Shown: piece after piece, positions 6,446-13,736 of the stretch | How positions within the stretch are numbered: position 1 is the stretch's first letter | Layout: every line of letters starts with the position of its first letter | Assembly: GCA_045645165.1 (NCBI GenBank) | Contig: JAZRIF010000217.1 | Coordinates: 1-20,173 of the forward strand | Reading direction: 5' to 3' | Length of the DNA stretch: 20,173 nt | DNA from: CAMEON01 sp045645165 | Lineage (GTDB): Bacteria > Bacillota > Clostridia > Oscillospirales > CAG-272 | Notes under the pieces: generated by a model | Database searches by the model: none | Told to the model about the DNA's origin: nothing | Seen by the model: the letters and a program-made list of their open reading frames with translations, nothing else | Translations under genes and position numbers: made by a program

Positions 6446-6976
6446 ATGAATTTTACAGAAATCGCAGAGACGCGGCAATCTTGCCGCAGTTACAATTTTG
6501 AGCGCCCCGTGGAGCAGGAGAAGCTAACTGCCATTCTCCACGCCGCCCGTCTGGCTCCCTCTGCTTGCAACGGACAACCCTACCACATCACTGTGTGCCA
6601 CGGTGAGGCCGCCCAAGCGGTGGCCAAGGCTACCCGGGGCATGGGGATGAATCAATTTGCCTCAGAGGCACCTGTGATGCTGGTGATCTCCGAGATGCCC
6701 TACGTTGCGACGGCGGCTTTGGGCGCAAAAATGAAGAAGAACGACTACCGTTCCATCGACATCGGCATCGTAGCGGCGTACATTACGGCGGAGGCTACGG
6801 CGCAAGGACTGGGGACCTGCATTCTTGGATGGTTGGACGACGGGGTGATTCGCAGTATTTGCGGCCTTGACGGCGCGGTGCGCTTGGTTATCACATTGGG
6901 ATATGCCAAGGATGAGGACAAGCTTCGTGTTAAGAAACGCAAGGACATGGATGAACTGGTCACTACGGTGGAGTGA
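6446..6976 (+). CDS. Nitroreductase family protein
   Basis: The 176-residue protein is a short nitroreductase-fold flavoenzyme that would use FMN and NAD(P)H. It opens with EIAETRQSCRSYNFERPV (residues 5-22), the family FMN-phosphate region with Arg and Ser residues, followed by ARLAPSACNGQPYHITV (about 34-50), the second conserved block. Near the end are the SIDIGIVAAYITAEATAQGL helix (108-127) and CILGW, typical of the family. AGAGGAG precedes the ATG. It lies 15 bp after the flavin-reductase gene, and its stop lies within the ribosome-binding region of the SDR gene, which fits coupled translation. Members act on nitro-, quinone- and enone-type compounds, and the target here cannot be assigned. 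Confidence 0.9.
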   Translation: MNFTEIAETRQSCRSYNFERPVEQEKLTAILHAARLAPSACNGQPYHITVCHGEAAQAVAKATRGMGMNQFASEAPVMLVISEMPYVATAALGAKMKKNDYRSIDIGIVAAYITAEATAQGLGTCILGWLDDGVIRSICGLDGAVRLVITLGYAKDEDKLRVKKRKDMDELVTTVE

Positions 6977-6987
6977 TGGAGGAATTT

Positions 6988-7701
6988 ATGTGGGATTTTA
7001 CGGGGAAAGTCGCTGTCATAACAGGTGGAGCAAGGGGGATCGGTCGCTGTATATGTGAGCAATTTCAAGCCGCAGGGGCCGTCGTCTGTGTGATCGACAT
7101 TCTGGACAACGATTATTTCGTGGGTGATTTGGCCGACAAGGAAACGCTGGAGCGGTTTGCCGTTAAGGTAATCTCGGACTACGGACGCGTGGACTATCTC
7201 ATCAACAACGCCGCACCAAAAATGTGCGGTCTTGAAAACGGAAGCTATGAGGACTTTGAATACGCCTTGAAGGTGGGTGTCACCGCCCCCTTCTACCTGG
7301 CCAAACTGTTTGCTCCCCACTTTTCCGAAGGAGCGAGCATTGTCAATATTTCCTCCTCCCGAGATCGCATGAGTCAACCCCAGACCGAAAGTTACTCAGC
7401 GGCAAAGGGAGGAATCTCGGCATTGACCCATGCGCTCGCTGTGAGCTTGGCGGGTAAAGTGCGTGTGAATTCCATTTCTCCCGGTTGGATCGACAACGCT
7501 TATACGGTCTATGAGGGAGCTGATGCGACCCAACAGCCGGTAGGCAGAGTGGGCATTCCTCCCGATATTGCCCATATGGTTTTATATCTCTGTTCGGAGA
7601 TGGCGGGGTTTATCACGGGAGAAAATATCTGTATCGACGGCGGTATGACAAAACTCATGATCTACCATGGTGATCACGGGTGGAGTCTTAAAGACCGATA
7701 G
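6988..7701 (+). CDS. Short-chain dehydrogenase/reductase (SDR)
   Basis: The 237-residue classical SDR has the nucleotide-binding TGGARGIG (12-19), the structural NNA (73-75), and the catalytic S123, Y136 and K140 (YSAAK). An acidic residue ending the second strand (VIDI, D37) favours NAD over NADP. The C-terminal ICIDGG block is also typical. The ATG at 6988 is preferred to the earlier GTG/ATG at 6973-6978 because GGAGG (6978-6982) lies just before it and the SDR fold begins immediately (DFTGKVAVITGG). It is the last gene of the three-gene redox operon and is followed by a hairpin. The oxidoreductase class is firm. The substrate is unknown. Confidence 0.92.
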   Translation: MWDFTGKVAVITGGARGIGRCICEQFQAAGAVVCVIDILDNDYFVGDLADKETLERFAVKVISDYGRVDYLINNAAPKMCGLENGSYEDFEYALKVGVTAPFYLAKLFAPHFSEGASIVNISSSRDRMSQPQTESYSAAKGGISALTHALAVSLAGKVRVNSISPGWIDNAYTVYEGADATQQPVGRVGIPPDIAHMVLYLCSEMAGFITGENICIDGGMTKLMIYHGDHGWSLKDR

Positions 7702-7723
7702 TTCACCGTATATTCGTATAGGG

Positions 7724-7757
7724 ACAGCCCCCAGCGGCAATGGCCGTTGGGGGCTGT
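7724..7757 (+). terminator. Hairpin at the end of the redox operon
   Basis: A 15-bp stem with one G-U pair (7724-7738 with 7743-7757) and a 4-nt loop lies 22 nt after the SDR stop, between convergent genes. It lacks a U-tract. The G-U pair forms only in plus-strand RNA, which favours a role for that strand. Confidence 0.6.
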
Positions 7758-7779
7758 TATGATCGTATACGGAAGGGAA

Positions 7780-9462
7780 TTATTCGGAATCAATATAAGT
7801 GAATCGTAAGATCTCGACACCGTTTTTGAAGAATATGAGGATTTCTGTTTCCTCGTCATAATAGTAGTGTGTGACGGTTTCGCAATCCTCGCAAGCGTAT
7901 ACATCAAAGCCGTCTTGGGTTGTTTCACCGGTAAATTCAAACCAGCAATTATAGTCAATCCATACGTCCAGAACGGTATCGCACACGGGACAGTATGTTT
8001 CTTCGGCATAACCACCGCACAAACCATATTCCGAGAGATCAATATACCGGTAATCGAAATCGTGTCCCTCGTCTTCCCAGGTGTACGTGTCTCCGCAACG
8101 GATACAGGTCCCGATGATCGTATAACCGTCCTCGCAGGTGTCGCCCCACATATCATAGGTGTATTCATACTCGTGATCGGAATCGGTATTCGTCCATTCA
8201 TAGCGGTAAATTTCTTCGCCGTTTTTGAAGTAAATCTGATTGACGGTTTCTGTATATTCACAATTTTCATCGATTTCGCTTTGGATCACGTGCTCATGAA
8301 CAATCGCACCGCAATCCTCGCAAGCGTATACATCAAAGCCGTCTTGAGTTGTTTCACCGGTAAATTCAAACCAGCAATCATCGTTGATCCATACGTCCAG
8401 AATGGTATCGCACACTATGCAGTAGCGCTCCTCAATGTATCCGCCACACATGCCGTATTCAGAAAGGTCAATCGTCCGGTATTCGGAATCATGTCCCTCG
8501 TCTTCCCAGGTGTACGTGTCTCCGCAACGGATACAGGTCCCGATGATCGTATAACCGTCCTCACAGGTGTCGCCCCACATGTCATAGGTATATTCATACT
8601 CGTGATCGGAATCGGTATTCGTCCATTCATAGCGGTAAATTTCTTTGCCGTTTTTGAAGTAAATCTGATTGACGGTTTCTGTATATTCACAATTTTCATC
8701 GATTTCGCTTTGGATCACGTGCTCATGAGCAATCGCACCGCAATCCCTGCATTCATATACCTCAAAGCCGTCTTGAGTTGTTTCACCGGTAAATGCAAAC
8801 CAGCAATCATCGTTAATCCATACGTCCAGAACGGTATCGCACACTATGCAGTAGCGTTCCTCAATGTATCCGTCACACATGCCGTATTCAGAAAGGTCAA
8901 TCGTCCTGTATTCGGAATCATGTCTCTCGCTTTCCCAGGTGTACGTGCTTCCGCAACGGATACAGGTCTCGATGACCGTATAACCGTCCTCGCAGGTGTC
9001 GCCCCACATGTCATAGGTGTATTCATATTCATGGCTTACGTTACGATCCGAACTCTTGTAACGGTAGATTTCCTCATCACCCATGAAGTAAATACAGGAC
9101 ACAACTTGCGTGTATTCGCAGTTTTCGTCTATTTCGTAGTCGGTGTATTTTATGTAGCGAAGTGCACCGCAACTATGACATTCATATACGGAATAGTCGT
9201 CATCGGTCATGCCGATATACGACCAATCACAATAATTGTTTTCCCATACATGCAGAAGGGTGTCACATGCGATACAGTACTCTTCTTCGATGTAACCGCC
9301 GCACATGCCCAAATCGTAGAAATCAATGTTTCTGTAGCTACTGATATGATTGAATCGAATGCGGGTGAAGGTATGACCACAGTCGTTACAGGTTAAGGTC
9401 AGGCGCATGCCGTTACCGCAGGTGTCGCCCAAGATTTCGCAGGTGTAATCGTATTCGTGTTC
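7780..9462 (-). repeat. 429-bp tandem repeats inside the lipoprotein gene
   Basis: Units lie at 9037-9462 (diverged, 426 bp), 8608-9036, 8179-8607 and 7780-8178 (shortened at the end). The marker tgtttcaccggtaaat recurs at exactly 429-bp steps (7921, 8350, 8779, the last with a one-base change further on). The units starting at 8607 and 8178 are the most alike, so the latest duplication probably involved them. The unit is a whole number of codons (143). Confidence 0.93.
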
Positions 9463-11130
9463 AACCTCATATTCTTCGTAGAGGTGCTCAAAAATGACAT
9501 TGTCCCCGCAAATTACATACATTTCTTCGTGATAGATTTCTTCACAAGTGGAGAACTCCTCAATCCACTCCTCCCTGATGAGCTTCAGACCGCAATCGGG
9601 ACAGGTCAGGGTGTAGCGTACATGCGTATTCCCTTGGGCATCTACAAACTCTTCCGGGATGGTATCGCTTTCAAAATCAATGGGGCAGAGCAACTGATCG
9701 GATTCGATCTCGATGTCGCAGTTTTCACCGCAGTGGATGCAGTTCCAAACCTTGATCGTACCGCCGCAGGCACCGAACTGAGAAACATCGACATTCACGG
9801 GTTCATCGCCCTCATGATCAATTTCGGTTTCCTCCCAAAGGGCGTCTTTGATCAAAGACTTGCCGTTTTTGTCGAGGGAGACGGTGGCACGATCGAATTC
9901 GACGCAACCGATGGAACCGTAATGCTCCACAGCTGTGAATTCAAGTCCGCAGTTTGCACAGGATGCAAAGAAATTATAAACTTCATTGCCGTACTCATCC
10001 TCGGATTCAGTCTCTTCATAGGAGCTGAAATCGCAGGTGAAATTCATATCCGAAGACAGATCAAAGAGAACCACTTCGCCGCAATCGCAGGTGTTGTAGT
10101 ACATATATCCCTTGCATGCACCGTGGGCCGCCAGGTCAATGATTTCCTCGTGAAGAACGCTGTGATCGCAAGTGACAGCTTCCTGCTTGCCGCAACCCGA
10201 GCAGGCACCGTTCACATAGGTGTGCTCTCCGGTAGCGGGAAGAGCGGAGGTTTGGGTCATACCGCAGACGCAGGTGGCCGTGCTCTCACCATCAGCTACG
10301 CAGGTGGGATGCTTGGTTACGCTGGCGTTTTCAAAGACGTGAGGAGCTACATTCGTCTTTTCTCCACACGCACAAGTGCGCCAGTGCTCGGCATTGTTTT
10401 GATTCCATGCCTCGGAGAACTGATGCTCGGTGGCATTCCCATCGGTGAATACGTCAGAATCGTTGGTGCTGACAGCGCCGCAAGTGCAGGACTTGTAGTA
10501 AACAGCTGCGCTTTCACAGGTTGCAGCGGATTTCAAAGCAGCATCGGTTACTACAGCCTGATCATAAACGTGCGAAAGAGCCTCACCGTCGGTGAATACG
10601 TCGGCATCGTTGGTGCTGACAGCGCCGCAGGTACAGGACTTGTAGTAAACAGCTGCGCTTTCACAGGTTGCAGCGGACTTCAGGGCAGTGTCAGCAACGA
10701 CGGCTTGGTCATAGGTATGACCGCCGAGCTCGCCATATGCCTCACCGCAAACAGAGCAGGTTGCCTTCTCGGTGCAGGTGGGGGCGTTGCCCTGCGTTTG
10801 GTCAGCCACAGAACCTTCGGTGGCTGTGCAATTGGCACAGTGCTTAGGCTGGGCGCAGGTAGCGTCTACCCATTCGTGCTCGCTGACATCACCATATTCC
10901 GTGCCGCAGACAGAGCAGGCTGCTTTCTGTGTACAGGTAGCCGTGCCTCCCGTATGTGCAACGGGCTTACCCTCAGTCTCCGAGCAGAGCTTGCAAGTCT
11001 TGGGCGCCGTGCAGGTAGCATCTTGCCATTGGTGATCGCAGCCCTTGTCACAGGCAACAAGACCCAATAGCGCGCTCATGATCAGCACTACAGCCATCGC
11101 ATACACAGCCAGTTTCATGTTGTTTTTCAT
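7780..11130 (-). CDS. Large cysteine-rich repeat lipoprotein (1116 aa)
   Basis: I do not recognise a named family. Residues 1-27 form a lipoprotein signal peptide ending LVAC (C27 is the lipidated residue). Residues about 31-135 hold short Cys modules of the type HxWxDATCxxPKxCxxC alternating with ATCTxKAxCSVCG. Two 49-residue repeats with CESAAVYYKSCTCG follow. The rest consists of about six larger modules, each with an [IV]DxxxxGxCxG box followed by CxxC, then another CxxC and a single Cys. The last three modules are nearly identical and 143 residues long. Paired cysteines suggest zinc ribbons or disulfide-stabilised surface domains. AGGAGG precedes the ATG, and a promoter lies at 11206-11233. 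The protein ends in a shortened module. A surface or adhesive role is inference only. Confidence 0.85.
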   Translation of the reverse strand: MKNNMKLAVYAMAVVLIMSALLGLVACDKGCDHQWQDATCTAPKTCKLCSETEGKPVAHTGGTATCTQKAACSVCGTEYGDVSEHEWVDATCAQPKHCANCTATEGSVADQTQGNAPTCTEKATCSVCGEAYGELGGHTYDQAVVADTALKSAATCESAAVYYKSCTCGAVSTNDADVFTDGEALSHVYDQAVVTDAALKSAATCESAAVYYKSCTCGAVSTNDSDVFTDGNATEHQFSEAWNQNNAEHWRTCACGEKTNVAPHVFENASVTKHPTCVADGESTATCVCGMTQTSALPATGEHTYVNGACSGCGKQEAVTCDHSVLHEEIIDLAAHGACKGYMYYNTCDCGEVVLFDLSSDMNFTCDFSSYEETESEDEYGNEVYNFFASCANCGLEFTAVEHYGSIGCVEFDRATVSLDKNGKSLIKDALWEETEIDHEGDEPVNVDVSQFGACGGTIKVWNCIHCGENCDIEIESDQLLCPIDFESDTIPEEFVDAQGNTHVRYTLTCPDCGLKLIREEWIEEFSTCEEIYHEEMYVICGDNVIFEHLYEEYEVEHEYDYTCEILGDTCGNGMRLTLTCNDCGHTFTRIRFNHISSYRNIDFYDLGMCGGYIEEEYCIACDTLLHVWENNYCDWSYIGMTDDDYSVYECHSCGALRYIKYTDYEIDENCEYTQVVSCIYFMGDEEIYRYKSSDRNVSHEYEYTYDMWGDTCEDGYTVIETCIRCGSTYTWESERHDSEYRTIDLSEYGMCDGYIEERYCIVCDTVLDVWINDDCWFAFTGETTQDGFEVYECRDCGAIAHEHVIQSEIDENCEYTETVNQIYFKNGKEIYRYEWTNTDSDHEYEYTYDMWGDTCEDGYTIIGTCIRCGDTYTWEDEGHDSEYRTIDLSEYGMCGGYIEERYCIVCDTILDVWINDDCWFEFTGETTQDGFDVYACEDCGAIVHEHVIQSEIDENCEYTETVNQIYFKNGEEIYRYEWTNTDSDHEYEYTYDMWGDTCEDGYTIIGTCIRCGDTYTWEDEGHDFDYRYIDLSEYGLCGGYAEETYCPVCDTVLDVWIDYNCWFEFTGETTQDGFDVYACEDCETVTHYYYDEETEILIFFKNGVEILRFTYIDSE
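10426..10719 (-). repeat. Two 147-bp tandem repeats in the lipoprotein gene
   Basis: Two adjacent 147-bp units (49 codons each) encode H(T/V)YDQAVV...SAATCESAAVYYKSC. They differ at only a few positions, so they are a fairly recent in-frame duplication. Confidence 0.9.
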
Positions 11131-11205
11131 GTGCTCCTCCTAAAAATTTGTGCCGCATTCAGCACGATGAGTGAGAACGCGGCGAGAATGATCTCTTAAC
11201 TAAGT

Positions 11206-11233
11206 ATTATATCAACATAGAAGGGAAAAGCAA
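11206..11233 (-). promoter_or_regulatory. Promoter for the cysteine-rich lipoprotein
   Basis: The minus strand shows TTGCTT (11228-11233), a 16-bp spacer and TATAAT (11206-11211), with TGA as an extended -10. It lies about 75 nt upstream of the ATG. Confidence 0.6.
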
Positions 11234-11243
11234 GCTGTTTTGG

Positions 11244-11277
11244 GGATTATTTACATTTGAACAAAGGATTATTTACA
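11244..11277. promoter_or_regulatory. 12-bp direct repeat, candidate operator
   Basis: GGATTATTTACA occurs at 11244-11255 and again at 11266-11277, a 22-bp period or about two helical turns. It sits just upstream of the lipoprotein -35 and about 80-110 bp upstream of the plus-strand promoter. Such spacing suits a dimer bound to one face of the DNA. The regulator is unknown. Confidence 0.5.
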
Positions 11278-11354
11278 GTATACTCATAACTTTTTTACCG
11301 ACTTTCCGAGATCAAAAATTACGGTTTGTATACACGTGCGAAAACAGCCGAGTA

Positions 11355-11383
11355 TTGACAAATACAGCGGTATATGGTATGAT
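11355..11383 (+). promoter_or_regulatory. Sigma-A promoter for the polysaccharide operon
   Basis: TTGACA (11355-11360), a 17-bp spacer and TATGAT (11378-11383), with TATGG as an extended -10. It is followed by a leader of about 50 nt. Confidence 0.85.
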
Positions 11384-11441
11384 ATACGTATGAAAGATAT
11401 GAGCTGGAGCAGCAGACCCGAGCGGATCGGAAAGGAGTGTT

Positions 11442-12503
11442 ATGGTACCCTACTTTGTAATGGTTTTAGTTCCGTATGCACTCTTTTTGGCTATTGATGT
11501 AAAACCGTTTGCGGATGCTCGCTTTGCGCGGCGCCTGGCGATTACGTCGTTTTTCGCCATTCTGTTTTGCTTACTCGCTTTCCGTGATGTGACCTGTGGG
11601 ACGGATCTTTTGCGGTATGAGGAAAAGTTTTTGGGGTCGGGAACGACTGCTTGGTCGGAGATCTTTGCCGCAGAAAAAGATGTGGGATATTACGTTTTTC
11701 AAAAGCTGATCCGTAGTATTACAAGCCAATTCGGAATCTTCTTGGCACTGGTGGCCGGTCTGTCTCTGGTGCCGATTTGGCTTTTCTATCGGAAAGAGTC
11801 GGAGGATGCCATACTGACCATTGCGTTATTCATCACCGTTGCGCCGTTTACTATGTATTTTTCGGGACTTCGGCAAATTCTGGCTATGGCGCTTGTGATT
11901 CCTGCTTGGTACTGCGCCAAACACAAGAAATGGTGGCTTTTCATCCTGACGGTACTTGTAACGGCCTCCCTCCACCGTTCCGGCTGTATTATTGCTTTGT
12001 TGTACCCGCTGTACCGTGTTCGGATTACCAAGAAATGGTTGTTCTTTTTAACCCCGGCCATGCTGCTCGTCCTCCTTCTGAACAAGCCTATTTTCCGTTT
12101 GCTGTTGTTGCTTGTGGGAGAGAGTGAATACGAGATGACGGATACAGGGGCGTATACAGTGCTCATTTTGCTGGTGCTGTTTACGGCTTACTCCTTCATC
12201 ATTCCCGACGAAGCCATGATGGATGCGGATACGGCGGCATTGCGGAATATCCTCGTATTATCCGTGTTCCTGCAATGCTTTGCACCGGTTCACACTCTGG
12301 CTATGCGGGTCAATTACTATTTTCTCCTGTTTATTCCCGTCTTGATCCCGCGGATTGCCCGTCGAGCTAAGCCCATGTGGGTGTTTATGGCGAGGTTGTC
12401 CGTCGCGGTCATGGTTATTTTCTTCACCGTTTGGTTTTTCTTGCAAGGATATACGGGAGCGGATAAGCTCAACGTATTCCCTTATGTATTCCGCTACGCA
12501 TGA
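11442..12503 (+). CDS. EpsG family polysaccharide polymerase (multi-pass membrane)
   Basis: The 353-residue protein has about nine or more hydrophobic segments and is expected in the cytoplasmic membrane. EpsG-type proteins play the Wzy-like role of joining repeat units of exopolysaccharide or capsule. Family marks are FRDVTCGTDLLRYEEKF (residues 47-63, the R/GxD/Y pattern), FSGLRQILAMAL (140-151, an Arg in a membrane helix) and HRSG (178-181). AAAGGAG lies just upstream of the ATG at 11442, and the promoter at 11355 is close. The next gene starts 21 bp after its stop. It is the first gene of a three-gene surface-glycan operon. An O-antigen ligase-like function cannot be excluded. Confidence 0.85.
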   Translation: MVPYFVMVLVPYALFLAIDVKPFADARFARRLAITSFFAILFCLLAFRDVTCGTDLLRYEEKFLGSGTTAWSEIFAAEKDVGYYVFQKLIRSITSQFGIFLALVAGLSLVPIWLFYRKESEDAILTIALFITVAPFTMYFSGLRQILAMALVIPAWYCAKHKKWWLFILTVLVTASLHRSGCIIALLYPLYRVRITKKWLFFLTPAMLLVLLLNKPIFRLLLLLVGESEYEMTDTGAYTVLILLVLFTAYSFIIPDEAMMDADTAALRNILVLSVFLQCFAPVHTLAMRVNYYFLLFIPVLIPRIARRAKPMWVFMARLSVAVMVIFFTVWFFLQGYTGADKLNVFPYVFRYA

Positions 12504-12524
12504 TTCTTGGAAAGGAGCTTGGCT

Positions 12525-13736
12525 ATGATCGTCGTGCAGATCAATGCTACCTGCACCGCGGGTAGTACGGGGCGCATATGTTGCGCCATCAGCCGACTCC
12601 TGGACGAGCGGGGAGTCGAAAACTACATCTTGCATACACAACCCCGAGGAGGACATCCGCGGGGGATTCGGTATGCAAGTTTTTTGTATCTGAAAGGACA
12701 AGCGTTGAAATCCCGTATGACGGGTCATTACGGATTCAATTCTCACCGCGCGACGCGGCGGCTGCTGCGTGAATTGGACAGAATCCAACCCACGCTGGTT
12801 CATCTGCACAATCTCCATGGTCACAACGTCCACTTGGAAATGTTACTGGCCTATTTGCGTGATAAGGGGATACGAACGATCTGGACTTTTCACGATTGTT
12901 GGGCTTTTACGGCGTATTGCCCGCACTATGATGGGATTGGATGTGACCGATGGAGAACGGGATGCCAAGCATGCCCGCTGTATCGGCGGTATAGCTGGCT
13001 TTCCGACCGAAGCTCCATTCTGTATGATCGGAAGCGGGAGGCCGTGCAAGGACTGGATCTGACAATAGTTGCGCCCTCTTTCTGGATGGAAACGCAAGTG
13101 AAGCAATCGTTTTTCAAGGAATATCCGACCCGTGTGATTCGAAACGGGATCGATACCGACGTGTTCAAGCCTGTCGCAAGTGATTTCAGAACGCGATACG
13201 GATTGGATGATAAGCGGATCCTTCTGGGGGTTGCCTACACGTGGAATCAACGTAAGGGCTTAGACGTGTTCGAGGCGTTGGCAGAACGGCTGGAGGATAC
13301 GCACCGGATCGTGCTTGTAGGCGTGGATTCTCAAACGGAGAAGCGACTTCCACCCAATATCGTATGCCTTCCGCGTACCCTTGACGCGGCCGCTTTGGCA
13401 GAAATTTATACGGCCGCCGATGTATTCATCAATCCTACCCGTGAGGAGGTGCTGGGATTGGTGAATCCGGAAGCTCTTGCCTGCGGTACGCCGGTGGTGA
13501 CCTTTGCCACCGGGGGAAGTTCCGAATGTGTGGACGATACCTGCGGTATCGTCGTGAAACGGGATGATATCCGAAGGCTTTGGGAAAGCGTTTGCTACGT
13601 GATCGAGAAAACTCCTTTCTCTGCGGAAGCATGCCGTGCTCGCGCGCGGACGTTCTTCGATGCCGAGACTGCTTTCGGCGAATACTTGGAACTGTACGGA
13701 TTGAATTATGAATCAACTGCAAAGAAAACAATTTGA
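12525..13736 (+). CDS. GT4 family glycosyltransferase
   Basis: The 403-residue enzyme should transfer a sugar from a nucleotide donor to a growing surface glycan. Its N-terminal domain has GSTGRI (13-18) and LVHLHNLHGH (91-100). A cysteine-bearing segment TFHDCWAFTAYCPHY (121-135), with further Cys at 140, 147 and 150, matches WcaC-like GT4 enzymes and may bind a metal or stabilise the fold. The C-terminal donor domain has RNGID (206-210), NQRKG (241-245) and the EX7E motif (E308 and E316) followed by ACGTPVV. The ATG at 12525 is chosen because AAAGGAG lies 7 nt before it. An upstream TTG in the same frame would lie in the ribosome-binding region. The end overlaps the next gene by 29 bp. Confidence 0.92.
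   Translation: MIVVQINATCTAGSTGRICCAISRLLDERGVENYILHTQPRGGHPRGIRYASFLYLKGQALKSRMTGHYGFNSHRATRRLLRELDRIQPTLVHLHNLHGHNVHLEMLLAYLRDKGIRTIWTFHDCWAFTAYCPHYDGIGCDRWRTGCQACPLYRRYSWLSDRSSILYDRKREAVQGLDLTIVAPSFWMETQVKQSFFKEYPTRVIRNGIDTDVFKPVASDFRTRYGLDDKRILLGVAYTWNQRKGLDVFEALAERLEDTHRIVLVGVDSQTEKRLPPNIVCLPRTLDAAALAEIYTAADVFINPTREEVLGLVNPEALACGTPVVTFATGGSSECVDDTCGIVVKRDDIRRLWESVCYVIEKTPFSAEACRARARTFFDAETAFGEYLELYGLNYESTAKKTI

Larger units (their letters stand above)
11131..11441. other. 311-bp divergent intergenic region
   Basis: This gap lies between the cysteine-rich lipoprotein (leftward) and the polysaccharide operon (rightward). It holds one promoter for each side and a pair of 12-bp direct repeats. 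The remaining stretch (about 11285-11350) is AT-rich and shows no ORF and no strong hairpin. Confidence 0.8.

Noticed and set aside
8178..9036. 429-bp repeats as a CRISPR or phage repeat array
   Set aside because: The units are long, in frame and encode protein. No short direct repeats with spacers are present.
7867..11070. Long plus-strand ORFs of 509 and 537 codons opposite the lipoprotein gene
   Set aside because: They mirror the repetitive cysteine-rich coding sequence on the other strand. They lack a lipobox or ribosome binding site, and the minus-strand gene has a signal peptide, AGGAGG and a promoter.
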